A DNA stretch of 8,642 bases from Cyanobacteriota bacterium (GCA_027619675.1 JAQCHG010000041.1:1-8642); one strand, 5' to 3'. Counted from the first letter of the stretch, positions 1-6,067 are shown. Translations and numbers: made by a program. The notes: generated from the sequence alone by a model not told the origin.

Positions 1-320
1 GTGGTGTCCCCGCCTTTTGGGAGGATCAGTGTTTTCGGGAAGATGGCAAACCCGTGGCCTTCACCATCGGCGACGTTACCGTTCATGGCATCAACCCCTG
101 TCAACGCTGTGTGGTACCCACCCGTGACAGCCGTTCTGGTGAGGCCACCGCCCAGTTTCAAGCTCGCTTCATTGAACAGCGATCGCGCACCTTGACGCCC
201 GGTGTGGCGCGATCGCCCTTCAATCATTTCTACCGTCTAGCCGTCAATACGCGGATTCCAACCCCAGAACCTGGTCAGGTTGTGCAGGTGGGGGATCCCA
301 TTGCTCTGATCAACCCTTAA
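1..320 (+). CDS. MOSC domain-containing protein, C-terminal part (cut by window edge)
   Basis: The open frame (first full codon at base 3) gives the last 105 residues of a protein whose beginning lies outside the window. The segment I-N-P-C-Q-R-C-V-V-P-T-R-D is the cysteine-containing signature seen in MOSC proteins of the YcbX/mARC type, where a cysteine is thought to bind the molybdenum cofactor sulfur. The end, with V-G-D-P-I-A-L-I, fits the closing beta strand of the fold. The family takes part in molybdenum-cofactor-dependent reduction or sulfur transfer, but the substrate cannot be told from this fragment. Whether an N-terminal beta-barrel domain or a C-terminal ferredoxin domain exists is only partly answerable: there is no ferredoxin after the MOSC domain here. 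The stop codon abuts a large inverted repeat, and the gene converges on rpsF. Two HIP1 sites lie inside it. Confidence 0.85.
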   Translation, partial: GVPAFWEDQCFREDGKPVAFTIGDVTVHGINPCQRCVVPTRDSRSGEATAQFQARFIEQRSRTLTPGVARSPFNHFYRLAVNTRIPTPEPGQVVQVGDPIALINP

Positions 321-367
321 CTAATTGAATCGCAGGGCAGCGCCATGCCACCCTGCGATTCAATTAG
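321..367. terminator. Perfect 17-bp inverted repeat between convergent genes, probable bidirectional terminator
   Basis: The arm CTAATTGAATCGCAGGG at 321-337 is perfectly complementary to 351-367, with a 13-base loop at 338-350. It begins on the base after the MOSC stop codon. The stem is GC-rich near the loop and AT-rich at the base. It lacks a clean run of T on either side, so it is not a textbook rho-independent terminator. Its place between two convergent genes makes transcription termination the most likely role. A small mobile palindromic repeat is an alternative that a genome-wide search would settle. Confidence 0.6.
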
Positions 368-440
368 CTATGAGCTTTGGATAATCACAACCTGCTCCTT
401 GGTTACGAGGCGGCTATGGCGAAGCAGGGCTGACACCCAA

Positions 441-460
441 GGAGACCCTAGGAGACCTTA
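441..460. repeat. Two tandem 10-bp units at the end of rpsF
   Basis: GGAGACCCTA (441-450) is followed at once by GGAGACCTTA (451-460), differing at one base. The second unit contains the rpsF stop codon on the minus strand (458-460). It could be a simple slippage duplication. No function is evident. Confidence 0.5.
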
Positions 461-832
461 GGCGGCACCAACCGGGGGCGCAGCGGAGCCCGACGCCGTC
501 GCTGCCGACGCTTCCTTCTCGTCATCGCCTTCGACCACTTCTTGCTTCACCGTCAGGTAGCGCAGCACGCTTTCACTGATGCGCATGGCCCGCTCTAGCA
601 CCGCAATGACGCCACCAGGACCGACATAATCCATCTGGATGTAGATCCCTTCGCGATGGTTGTCAATTTCATAGGCCAAGCGACGCTTCCCTCGATGTTG
701 GGTTTCAAGGATTTCAGCGCCCTGTTCTTGAACGATCGCCTGAAACTGTCCGATCGCTTCATCCACGGCCTCATCTCCGAGGTCTGGACGCAAAATATAC
801 ATGGTTTCGTAGGTGAACTTAGTCATGCTCAT
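458..832 (-). CDS. rpsF: 30S ribosomal protein S6
   Basis: The 124-residue product is ribosomal protein S6, which binds 16S rRNA together with S18 in the platform of the small subunit. Family features are the opening [12 protein letters not shown], the [10 protein letters not shown] block near residues 48-57, and R-Y-L-T-V-K near the end of the core. A low-complexity acidic then Ala/Gly/Pro-rich tail of about 25 residues follows, as in many cyanobacterial S6 proteins. I chose the ATG at 830-832 (product starting M-S-M-T-K) because AAGGA lies 10 bases upstream. The frame stays open to 883, but those extra residues overlap a leader hairpin and do not look like S6. The ATG at 826 is also possible. 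No rpsR, ssb or rplI is adjacent, unlike the operon of many other bacteria. Confidence 0.95.
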   Translation of the reverse strand: MSMTKFTYETMYILRPDLGDEAVDEAIGQFQAIVQEQGAEILETQHRGKRRLAYEIDNHREGIYIQMDYVGPGGVIAVLERAMRISESVLRYLTVKQEVVEGDDEKEASAATASGSAAPPVGAA

Positions 833-883
833 GGTGGCAGGATCCTTATGGACGAGTGGCCTTTTGCCTCGGTTTGGGCACAC

Positions 884-927
884 AAAAACCGTACTGCTGG
901 GCGCATCCAGTGCCAGTCAGCACGGTT
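884..927 (-). promoter_or_regulatory. Hairpin with trailing T run in the rpsF leader, possible autoregulatory element
   Basis: Read on the minus strand, AACCGT, ACTG and CTGG on the 5' side pair with CCAG, CAGT and ACGGTT on the 3' side, giving 14 base pairs around a 6-base loop. The 3' arm (887-900) is continuous. The 5' arm (907-927) carries two bulges, at 911-913 and 918-921. A run of five T (888-884) starts in the stem and continues past it, some 50 bases before the rpsF start. Autoregulation of rpsF leaders by the S6:S18 complex is known in many bacteria, and this may be such a site or an attenuator. I cannot confirm the conserved S6:S18 motif by eye. Confidence 0.4.
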
Positions 928-946
928 CTAGCGAAAGGCAAGGATT

Positions 947-952
947 TACAAT
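947..952 (+). promoter_or_regulatory. Possible -10 box for the FAH-family gene
   Basis: TACAAT matches five of six bases of the sigma-70 -10 consensus and lies 24 bases before the hydrolase start codon, predicting a leader of roughly 17 bases. No good -35 hexamer is seen at the right distance, so this is tentative. It overlaps a -10-like box on the other strand. Confidence 0.3.
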
Positions 953-956
953 CATA
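951..956 (-). promoter_or_regulatory. Possible -10 box for rpsF
   Basis: On the minus strand 956-951 reads TATGAT, five of six consensus bases. Transcription would start near 944 and give a leader of about 112 bases that includes the whole hairpin at 884-927. There is no convincing -35 element. The overlap with the opposing TACAAT box suggests that the two divergent genes could compete for polymerase. Confidence 0.3.
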
Positions 957-975
957 GCAGGATTCAAGGGGTTAT

Positions 976-1785
976 ATGGCGCAGCGGTACGTTCGAGTTC
1001 AATCCCACTCGGGGCAGCTACATTACGGTCTTCTCCAGCCAGATCGCAGCGTCCAGGTGTTGGATGCCCCCCCGTGGCTGCAAGGGCAGCCCACCGCCGA
1101 TGAACTGGCTGCCGATAGCTATCAACTTCTGGCCCCCTGTGCCCCCTCTAAGGTCATCGCCATTGGCAAAAACTATGCCAAGCACGCAGCGGAAATGGGG
1201 AGTGATGTACCCCCAGAACCGCTGCTGTTCATGAAACCTTCGACGGCGGTCATTGCTGACCAGGGGGTGATTTTCCACCCGCCCCAATCCCAGCGGGTGG
1301 ACTACGAAGGGGAGTTGGCCCTGGTGATGGGCGATCGCTGTGTGGACTGCACAGAGGCGGAAGCCCGCGAAAAAATCTGGGGCTACACCATCGCCAATGA
1401 TGTCACCGCGCGGGATTTGCAGCGCCGGGATAACCAGTGGACGCGGGCCAAGGGCTTTGATTCCTTTTGCCCCCTCGGCCCCTGGATTGTGCGGGAACTC
1501 AACCCCGAGGCCCGGATCCAGAGCTTTTTGAATGACCTGCCGGATCCCGTTCAGTCCGCCAGCATTAGCACCATGGTCTATTCCCCCGCCGCCTTGGTGG
1601 CCTACATCAGCCAAATCATGACCCTGTTGCCGGGGGATGTGGTGCTGACGGGCACCCCGGAAGGGGTGGGGCCGTTGCAAATTGGCGATCGCATCCGCAT
1701 CGAAATTGAAGGGATTGGGTCCCTAGAAAATACTGTGCAGGCTCGGGTGTTACCCCAGATTCCCACATCCCTCAGCCAGGGGTGA
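976..1785 (+). CDS. Fumarylacetoacetate hydrolase family protein
   Basis: The 269-residue protein belongs to the FAH superfamily, close in length and motifs to FAHD1/YcgM-type acylpyruvases and oxaloacetate decarboxylases, which act on 2-oxo acids in the cytosol. The metal site is visible: E111 and E113 in Y-E-G-E-L, and D142 in N-D-V-T-A-R-D. K159 in K-G-F-D is the usual catalytic lysine, and G-T-P-E-G-V-G at 226-232 is the conserved C-terminal loop. G-K-N-Y-A-K-H near residue 64 lines the active site in relatives. The first 55 residues form the variable N-terminal part. The start is supported by AAGGGG just upstream, at a short spacing of 4 bases. The gene is alone on the plus strand, diverges from rpsF and ends before an intrinsic terminator. 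The exact substrate cannot be assigned from sequence, since the family includes hydrolases, decarboxylases and isomerases. Confidence 0.9.
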   Translation: MAQRYVRVQSHSGQLHYGLLQPDRSVQVLDAPPWLQGQPTADELAADSYQLLAPCAPSKVIAIGKNYAKHAAEMGSDVPPEPLLFMKPSTAVIADQGVIFHPPQSQRVDYEGELALVMGDRCVDCTEAEAREKIWGYTIANDVTARDLQRRDNQWTRAKGFDSFCPLGPWIVRELNPEARIQSFLNDLPDPVQSASISTMVYSPAALVAYISQIMTLLPGDVVLTGTPEGVGPLQIGDRIRIEIEGIGSLENTVQARVLPQIPTSLSQG

Positions 1786-1810
1786 GGCGTTCCAACCGCA
1801 ATCCGCCAAG

Positions 1811-1841
1811 AAAAAAGCATCCCAAGCAATGGGATGCTTTT
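1811..1841. terminator. Bidirectional rho-independent terminator
   Basis: The 11-bp arm AAAAGCATCCC (1813-1823) pairs perfectly with GGGATGCTTTT (1831-1841) around a 7-base loop. On the plus strand it ends FAH transcription with four T. On the minus strand it is followed by six T (1816-1811), the better terminator, and would end transcripts from tic20 or from the structured region beside it. Confidence 0.85.
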
Positions 1842-2048
1842 ACCTAAGTCCAGGAGAGACAGTCTCGGGTGGGTTATCAATGCATTCCAGAGGCCCGTTA
1901 AGGTCAGGCTGTAGGCCCCAGAGTCGGAGCTAAAGCCTGGGCTGGGTAAGCCTCTGGTAACGGGAAGGACGACGGTCCCCACATCCGGGAAAGTACTGAG
2001 CCCTTAGAAGGTTCTCCCGTCGGGAAAGTTCCCGGTGCTGATCCAGGG
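1842..2048. other. Non-coding region rich in inverted repeats, possible structured RNA or 3' UTR
   Basis: No plausible gene lies in these 207 bases. Several complementary segments do: 1887-1893 with 1951-1957 (CCAGAGG/CCTCTGG), 1894-1900 with 1958-1964 (CCCGTTA/TAACGGG), 1905-1910 with 1934-1939 (CAGGCT/AGCCTG), 1967-1970 with 1975-1978 (GGAC/GTCC), and 1985-1991 with 2029-2035 (CCGGGAA/TTCCCGG). The first two pairs are adjacent and arranged A-B-A'-B'. CGGGAAAGT occurs twice (1986-1994 and 2021-2029). On the minus strand the region follows the tic20 stop directly and ends at the stronger direction of the terminator, so a structured 3' UTR or a small RNA of about 200-230 bases is plausible. 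I do not recognise 6S, SRP, RNase P, tmRNA or a riboswitch in it. Confidence 0.4.
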
Positions 2049-2552
2049 CTAGCGCACCTGCATGTGGACAGCCTCAGACAGGGTGGGAATCTCGGCGTAG
2101 CGCCCCATCACCGTTTGGGCCACGCAGTAGGTAACTGCCGCCAAAATACCCAGGACCACCACATTCAGCAGGGTATCCATCAACAACCCTCCCTTCAGGA
2201 CGGGTTCCAGCACCATGCTGAGGATCAGTTGCCCCACAATCAGCACGATATCCAGCAGGATGGCCTGCATGGTGTTGAAGCGAATGAAATGGCTGATGTT
2301 GCTGTTGCGCACCACCAGGGTCAACAGCAGGATGAACACAATTAGACCCGCAAACGGAAACCCCGTGTAGATGCGGATCAGGGGAGATAAGGGCACTAAA
2401 ATTAACTGAAAAACGGGGAATTGGGCAAATAGGCCAATGCCGTAGCGCACTGCATAGGACAGGGCCAGCAGGCATACCTCCATCAGGGGCAGGAGATAGG
2501 GCAAAGAGCCAAACAAGCGATCTTGAGGGGTGGCAGTACCGCGCCAAGTCAT
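2049..2552 (-). CDS. Tic20 family membrane protein
   Basis: The 167-residue product matches the cyanobacterial Tic20/Ycf60 family, homologous to the plastid inner-envelope translocon subunit. In cyanobacteria it is an inner-membrane protein whose own role is not well settled. The start M-T-W-R-G-T and P-Q-D-R-L-F-G-S-L-P-Y-L-L-P-L are typical, as is the signature N-S-N-I-S-H-F-I-R-F-N-T-M-Q-A-I-L-L-D-I at 83-102. Hydrophobic stretches near residues 15-35, 47-80, 97-115 and 126-148 fit the family's four membrane segments, with a loop-rich second stretch. The ATG at 2552 has GGAGG 12 bases upstream, a long but workable spacing. It is the last gene of the minus-strand group. The 212 bases before it contain only a 6-bp hairpin (2662-2676) and a HIP1-centred 12-bp palindrome (2726-2737), and I find no clear promoter there. 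Confidence 0.88.
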   Translation of the reverse strand: MTWRGTATPQDRLFGSLPYLLPLMEVCLLALSYAVRYGIGLFAQFPVFQLILVPLSPLIRIYTGFPFAGLIVFILLLTLVVRNSNISHFIRFNTMQAILLDIVLIVGQLILSMVLEPVLKGGLLMDTLLNVVVLGILAAVTYCVAQTVMGRYAEIPTLSEAVHMQVR

Positions 2553-2764
2553 CCTAAAACCAAGCCTCCAAGAAAAATCTGAAAATACATTGACTCACTC
2601 GACAGTCCCCCGGAACGTTGCAGCCAAGGGGAAAAATTGCTGCCCTAGAGCCTAACGCTCCCATCCCGCTGGGATGCTGTCTGCTACTGGTTGGGTGTCT
2701 CCATTATGGTAGCGGAGCCGTAGACGGGCGATCGCCCAGTTTTCTGTTGCCTAGGGACCAGGGG

Positions 2765-2962
2765 TTACTCAATATGGGCGATGCGGAACCCCATTTGGCA
2801 CTCATACTGGGTCGGTTGCCCGGACTCCGCCTGGGCCAAGAGGCGACCACAGCGGAGTTGGCCCTGTCGCCATCGGGGTTGACCCGCTTGGTCAGCCATA
2901 AGACACCCCTGGCAGACGGCATCTGGGGCTAGGAGCTGATTGTTCATCATCACAACCAACAT
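2765..2962 (-). CDS. Small four-cysteine protein, putative metal-binding, unknown function
   Basis: This 65-residue protein has cysteines at 17, 20, 38 and 55 (C-x2-C, x17, C, x16, C), a spacing suited to a zinc-ribbon-like or iron-sulfur site. Other features are W31 in P-R-W-R-Q-G, two Gly-Gln-Pro segments (27-29 and 48-50) and a compact end C-Q-M-G-F-R-I-A-H-I-E. There is no signal peptide or membrane segment, so it is probably cytosolic. That it is real, not a shadow, is supported by a near-perfect Shine-Dalgarno sequence at the right distance and by ordered cysteine spacing. It looks like a family limited to cyanobacteria, but I cannot name one. It starts 81 bases after the rimO stop on the same strand, so it may be partly cotranscribed with rimO. 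Later in-frame ATGs at 2950 and 2947 would remove only four or five residues. Confidence 0.75.
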   Translation of the reverse strand: MLVVMMNNQLLAPDAVCQGCLMADQAGQPRWRQGQLRCGRLLAQAESGQPTQYECQMGFRIAHIE

Positions 2963-2971
2963 CGGTCATCA

Positions 2972-2976
2972 CCTCC
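2972..2976 (-). promoter_or_regulatory. Ribosome binding site of the four-cysteine gene
   Basis: The minus strand reads GGGAGGTGAT, with the GGAGG core at 2976-2972 and nine bases to the ATG at 2962. It is the strongest Shine-Dalgarno sequence in the window and fixes both the reality and the start of this short gene. Confidence 0.7.
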
Positions 2977-2997
2977 CAAAACCTAAGGCTTGCCTTT

Positions 2998-3003
2998 ATT
3001 TTA
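2998..3003 (-). promoter_or_regulatory. Possible -10 box for the four-cysteine gene
   Basis: The minus strand reads TAAAAT, five of six consensus bases, in an AT-rich patch between rimO and the small gene. It predicts a leader of about 30 bases. No -35 hexamer is evident, so cotranscription with rimO remains possible. Confidence 0.3.
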
Positions 3004-3043
3004 AGCGAGGGCTATGGGGGGACTGTGCCCATTCATACACAGC

Positions 3044-4375
3044 TTATTGAGGGGCCGATGGGCTCACCACTGTGCCGTAGAGGTCGTACACGTCGGCAGC
3101 CTCAATGCGGACCTGGGCCATCTGCCCCAAGGCCGCGTTTCCAGTCACATACACCACCCCGTCTACATCGGGGGCAAACCGGGGCGATCGCCCAATCAGT
3201 TGTCCCGTGGCGGGGTTCACCTGCTCAATCAGCACATCCGTGGTGGTGCCCACCTGGGCTTGATTGCGACGCAGCGAGATGGGTTGCTGGGCCAGCATCA
3301 GCCGCTCCCGGCGGTCTGCCATCACCGCCTGGGGAATCGGGTTGGGCAGGGTGGCGGCTGGGGTGCCCTCCTCGGGGGAAAAGGTGAAAACGCCGACGTG
3401 ATCAAACTCATGGCGTTCAACAAACTTCAGCAAATGCTCAAAGTGGGCGTCGGTTTCGCCGGGGAAGCCCACGATAAAGGTGGTGCGCAGCACCGCCTCC
3501 GGCAGGGCCGCTTTGATGCGATAGAGGATATCGTCGTTTACCCGCCCCTGCCAGGGACGGTTCATGGCCCGCAGCACCTCGGGATGGGAATGTTGCAGGG
3601 GCAGGTCTAGATAGGGCAGCACATTAGGCACGTCCTGCATCGCTTGGATCACCTCCGGGGTGAGGCCCGTGGGGTAGGCGTAGTGCATCCGAATCCAGGG
3701 GATGTCCACCTCCCCTAAGGCCCGCAGCAGTGCTGCCAGTTGGGGCTTGCCGTAGAGGTCGGCCCCGTAGTTGGTGGTGATTTGGGAGATCAGCACCAGT
3801 TCCTCTACCCCTTCGGCAGCCAACTGGTGGGCTTCCGCCACGATGGACTCAATGGGGCGCGATCGCTGATCCCCCCGCAGGTGGGGAATGATGCAAAAGG
3901 CGCAGCGGTAGTTGCAGCCCTCCGCCACCCGCAGATAGGCCGTGCCCTCACTGGTGGTGCGATAGCGGGGCACCGTCTCATCGGCAATGTAGGTGGGCTC
4001 ATCGCTGACCGCCTTCACCCGTTCCCCCGCCTCCGCCCGCTGAATCACCTCCACAATTTTGTGATAGTCGCCCGTGCCCACCAGGGCCACCGCCTCGGGA
4101 ATTTCCTCCAGCAGTTCGTCGCGAAAATGTTGGGCCAAGCAGCCTGTAATCACCACCTTTTTCTTGGCTTCCGCCAATTCCACCAGGGTGCGCACCGACT
4201 CTTCCCGCGCCGACTCGATGAAGCTACAGGTGTTGACGATGACGTAATCTGCCAACTCTTCATTGGCATCCACCCCGTAGCCCGCCTGCACCAGCAGCCC
4301 CAGCATGTGCTCGGTATCAACACGATTTTTTTCGCAGCCTAGGTGGGTAACGGCAATGGTGGGTTGGGCAGTCAT
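3044..4375 (-). CDS. rimO: Ribosomal protein S12 methylthiotransferase RimO
   Basis: The 443-residue radical-SAM enzyme adds a methylthio group to a conserved aspartate of ribosomal protein S12. All expected parts are present. The N-terminal UPF0004 domain carries C14 (L-G-C-E-K-N-R-V-D), C50 (V-N-T-C) and C79 (T-G-C), which hold one 4Fe-4S cluster. The radical-SAM motif C-N-Y-R-C-A-F-C (C154, C158, C161) holds the second. A TRAM-type RNA/protein-binding domain covers roughly the last 70 residues. G-C-E-K-N-R and [12 protein letters not shown] point to RimO rather than the tRNA enzyme MiaB. The length is normal for the family and the frame is intact. No strong Shine-Dalgarno sequence precedes the ATG at 4375, but the first residues fit the family start. 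It is flanked by gaps of 242 and 81 bases, the former with a promoter-like sequence. Confidence 0.96.
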   Translation of the reverse strand: MTAQPTIAVTHLGCEKNRVDTEHMLGLLVQAGYGVDANEELADYVIVNTCSFIESAREESVRTLVELAEAKKKVVITGCLAQHFRDELLEEIPEAVALVGTGDYHKIVEVIQRAEAGERVKAVSDEPTYIADETVPRYRTTSEGTAYLRVAEGCNYRCAFCIIPHLRGDQRSRPIESIVAEAHQLAAEGVEELVLISQITTNYGADLYGKPQLAALLRALGEVDIPWIRMHYAYPTGLTPEVIQAMQDVPNVLPYLDLPLQHSHPEVLRAMNRPWQGRVNDDILYRIKAALPEAVLRTTFIVGFPGETDAHFEHLLKFVERHEFDHVGVFTFSPEEGTPAATLPNPIPQAVMADRRERLMLAQQPISLRRNQAQVGTTTDVLIEQVNPATGQLIGRSPRFAPDVDGVVYVTGNAALGQMAQVRIEAADVYDLYGTVVSPSAPQ

Positions 4376-4453
4376 GGAATGGATTCACCAGGTGGATTAG
4401 GACAGGGGAAATAACGCTTCTAGGCAGAGGCTAGAAACGCTTCCCAAACCCCC

Positions 4454-4482
4454 ATCATAGCGGTTGCCTGGGGTGGATTGAA
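4454..4482 (-). promoter_or_regulatory. Predicted sigma-70-type promoter for rimO
   Basis: On the minus strand a -35-like TTCAAT (4482-4477) is followed after 17 bases by TATGAT (4459-4454). The -10 matches five of six bases and the -35 only three. It would start transcription near 4447, about 70 bases before the rimO ATG. Confidence 0.4.
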
Positions 4483-4519
4483 GGGATGATGTTGACCGAG
4501 ATAGGGCCGCCTTGAGGTG

Positions 4520-4542
4520 CCGTCAACCATCTTTATTGACGG
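4520..4542. repeat. 7-bp perfect inverted repeat upstream of rimO
   Basis: CCGTCAA (4520-4526) and TTGACGG (4536-4542) flank a 9-base AT-rich spacer. It lies between the end of the SPOR-like gene and the predicted rimO promoter. It could be a weak transcript-end hairpin or a dimeric regulator site. There is no T run to support an intrinsic terminator. Confidence 0.35.
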
Positions 4543-4617
4543 GTGGCTAACCGCTTGGGCGTGGTTGGAATTCAAGCTTGCAGGGCTTGAGGCCCTCAGC
4601 CTTGCCCGGACGGACCC

Positions 4618-5715
4618 TTAGCGATACTGCACCCTGCGGTAAACCACCCGAGCATTGAAGCCCCGGTTGCTGAGCTCAATCACCCTGGCCGTGGCGAGAT
4701 CTCGGTTGGCAAAGGCCCCCACGTGGATGAACGGCCCTAGGGCGGTGTCTTCTTGGAATGCGGTGGGATAGAGTGTTTGGATCTGGGCTAAGGTTTCGTT
4801 GCCACCAAAAACGGCAGCAATGTAGGGCTGGTTCAGATCTGCTTGGGTGGCCCCTGGGGGGACATCCTCCGCCAGCAGGTTGGCGGTAACGTTGGTGACT
4901 GCCACCTCGGTCAACAGCACTTGGCCATCGTTCGCAATAATCTCCAGTAGGCCCTGCTGGTTGGCGTTGAGGCGGATGAAGTACTGGGCCGGAATCCCTC
5001 CGAAGGTGCCCTGGCTGACGTAGCTGATCTGCCCAGGACCACTGGCGGATCCCGGCACCACGGTGGCCGTCACACCGTTCTGGTCAGTGGTGCCCGTGAT
5101 TCGGTTGTAGATGTTCATAAAGTAGCGATCGCTGCCCGCCCGCTGAAAGACACGGGTGGCATAGGTGACGGTTTCAAAGGCCAACACCGTGCGCTGAATT
5201 GGGTTAGGCCGTTGATGGGAAGGGAGGTTGACGGTGGCTTCGCCAACGCCAAACTCTTGAGCAATCAGTACCCCATCGCGGTTGAAAATCTGTAGGGTGA
5301 GCTGATCATTACTGTCTACCAACGCCTGGTAGGTGGCAGGGACCCCGTTGTAGGTGCCCGCACTGGAGAACCGACTGAAATCTTCGTCTTGGCTAAAGGT
5401 GGCGATCGCCTGACGCTGGAACACCCCTTGGTTCGCCCGGTTGGACACATCCATGCGATAAATCGACCCGCTCTGGGTCACCGCTACCCGAAAGGTGGGG
5501 GTTTGAAAGGTCAGCACCGGGGTTTGGGTGGCCTGGGCTAGGGATACCCCCCACCCGTCGCCCCCATCAGGCCCCAGAACCGGGGACAGGCTGGACACAA
5601 CGGTGGCCTCGCGGGCGATCGCGGGACCGGATACCAGGGGTAACACCAGTAGGCAGCCGACCCAAGTCAGGGCGTGGACCAGCGGGCGGGCGGGCAGGAC
5701 ACGGGGTAAGGTCAT
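4618..5715 (-). CDS. Secreted protein with a duplicated domain and SPOR-like C-terminus
   Basis: The 365-residue product begins with a signal peptide: basic start, hydrophobic core at about 13-29 and an A-I-A cleavage site near residue 34, so it is probably periplasmic or outer-envelope. The mature part contains two copies of a domain of about 95-100 residues (roughly 69-164 and 178-280). They share Y-R-M-D-V-S-N-R/Y-F-M-N-I-Y-N-R, G-T-Y-N-G-V-P-A-T-Y/G-T-F-G-G-I-P-A-Q-Y and a D-G-containing strand ending in N-L. Residues about 298-362, with V-G-A-F-A-N-R-D-L-A-T-A-R and G-F-N-A-R-V-V, resemble a SPOR domain, known to bind peptidoglycan lacking stem peptides. I chose the ATG at 5715 because it gives a proper signal peptide and has GGGA upstream. 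The frame is open to 5808 and an ATG at 5748 exists, but neither has a ribosome site. The role is unknown, and an envelope or septal function is inferred from the SPOR-like end. Confidence 0.8.
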   Translation of the reverse strand: MTLPRVLPARPLVHALTWVGCLLVLPLVSGPAIAREATVVSSLSPVLGPDGGDGWGVSLAQATQTPVLTFQTPTFRVAVTQSGSIYRMDVSNRANQGVFQRQAIATFSQDEDFSRFSSAGTYNGVPATYQALVDSNDQLTLQIFNRDGVLIAQEFGVGEATVNLPSHQRPNPIQRTVLAFETVTYATRVFQRAGSDRYFMNIYNRITGTTDQNGVTATVVPGSASGPGQISYVSQGTFGGIPAQYFIRLNANQQGLLEIIANDGQVLLTEVAVTNVTANLLAEDVPPGATQADLNQPYIAAVFGGNETLAQIQTLYPTAFQEDTALGPFIHVGAFANRDLATARVIELSNRGFNARVVYRRVQYR

Positions 5716-5831
5716 GGTGGACTTTCCCAGGGCTATCACGCTCGCCATTTTAGGCGATCGCAGGGGGAGAACGGGACTGTGCCGATCGCGACAGTGTCTG
5801 TTTCTCAAGCCTTGGGCACCCGCCGCCCGCC

Positions 5832-5861
5832 ACTATGGAAGTAGCGAGGGAGACCTTGCAA
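5832..5861 (-). promoter_or_regulatory. Possible promoter for the SPOR-like gene
   Basis: The minus strand has TTGCAA (5861-5856) and, after 18 bases, CATAGT (5837-5832), each matching four of six consensus bases. Transcription would start near 5825, giving a leader of about 110 bases. The weak match fits a promoter that needs an activator, and the tandem repeat lies directly upstream. Confidence 0.3.
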
Positions 5862-5864
5862 ACT

Positions 5865-5884
5865 GATCTGAACGGATCTGAACG
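5865..5884. repeat. Perfect tandem repeat of 10 bp, possible regulator site
   Basis: GATCTGAACG occurs twice head to tail (5865-5874 and 5875-5884), and the next two bases (GA) begin a third copy. Ten base pairs is one helical turn, so both copies face the same side of the DNA, as in direct-repeat sites of response regulators. It ends three bases from the predicted -35 box of the SPOR-like gene. Confidence 0.5.
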
Positions 5885-6055
5885 GACGCCAGGGCCTGCG
5901 GTGTGTAAACCCCTAGGGGCAGTCAGTGAAGGATTGGCCCCCCCTGGGAAAGTCTCAGTTTTAGGGGAAGAAACGGTTGTTTTAGCCTGTGTTAGCCGCC
6001 CGCCCCCAGTCGCCTGCATCTCCCCACGGTCCAGAGATAGACCCATTGCATTGTT

Positions 6056-6059
6056 GGAG
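6056..6059 (+). promoter_or_regulatory. Ribosome binding site with a HIP1 octamer in the spacer
   Basis: GGAG lies eight bases before the ATG at 6068 and supports this start. The HIP1 octamer (6059-6066) fills nearly the whole spacer between the two. Confidence 0.55.
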
Positions 6060-6067
6060 CGATCGCC

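Larger units (their letters stand above)
5716..6067. other. Divergent intergenic region between the SPOR-like gene and the small secreted protein gene
   Basis: These 352 bases separate two divergent genes. They contain a HIP1 site (5754-5761), a possible minus-strand promoter (5832-5861) and a 10-bp tandem repeat (5865-5884). I find no convincing promoter for the plus-strand gene. The open frames across this stretch lack ribosome sites and recognisable protein features. Confidence 0.6.

Noticed and set aside
833..883. N-terminal extension of S6 (17 extra residues)
   Set aside because: It does not resemble S6, and an ATG with a ribosome site at 832 gives the normal start. Part of the stretch is the rpsF leader.
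1018..1680. Long minus-strand open frame of 220 codons
   Set aside because: It lies entirely antisense to the FAH-family gene, whose motifs are clear. The His/Gly/Gln-rich translation is typical of a shadow frame.
1602..1982. Minus-strand open frame of 126 codons running through the terminator
   Set aside because: It overlaps the end of the FAH gene and the intrinsic terminator, has no ribosome site and no protein-like features.
2662..2676. CATCCC/GGGATG hairpin as a terminator of the four-cysteine gene
   Set aside because: It is only six base pairs, has a 3-base loop, lacks a T run and is about 90 bases past the stop codon.
2618..2932. Plus-strand open frame of 104 codons
   Set aside because: It is antisense to the four-cysteine gene, which has the stronger start signal and an ordered cysteine pattern. 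No ribosome site was seen.
3023..3042. CTGTG/CACAG inverted repeat after rimO as a terminator
   Set aside because: Five base pairs with a 10-base loop and no T run are within chance expectation.
3740..4342. Plus-strand open frame of 200 codons, and a similar one at 3014-3610
   Set aside because: Both are antisense shadows of rimO with His/Gly/Gln-rich translations.
4582..4596. AGGGC/GCCCT hairpin just after the SPOR-like gene as an intrinsic terminator
   Set aside because: It has five base pairs and no following T run on the minus strand, so it is too weak to call.
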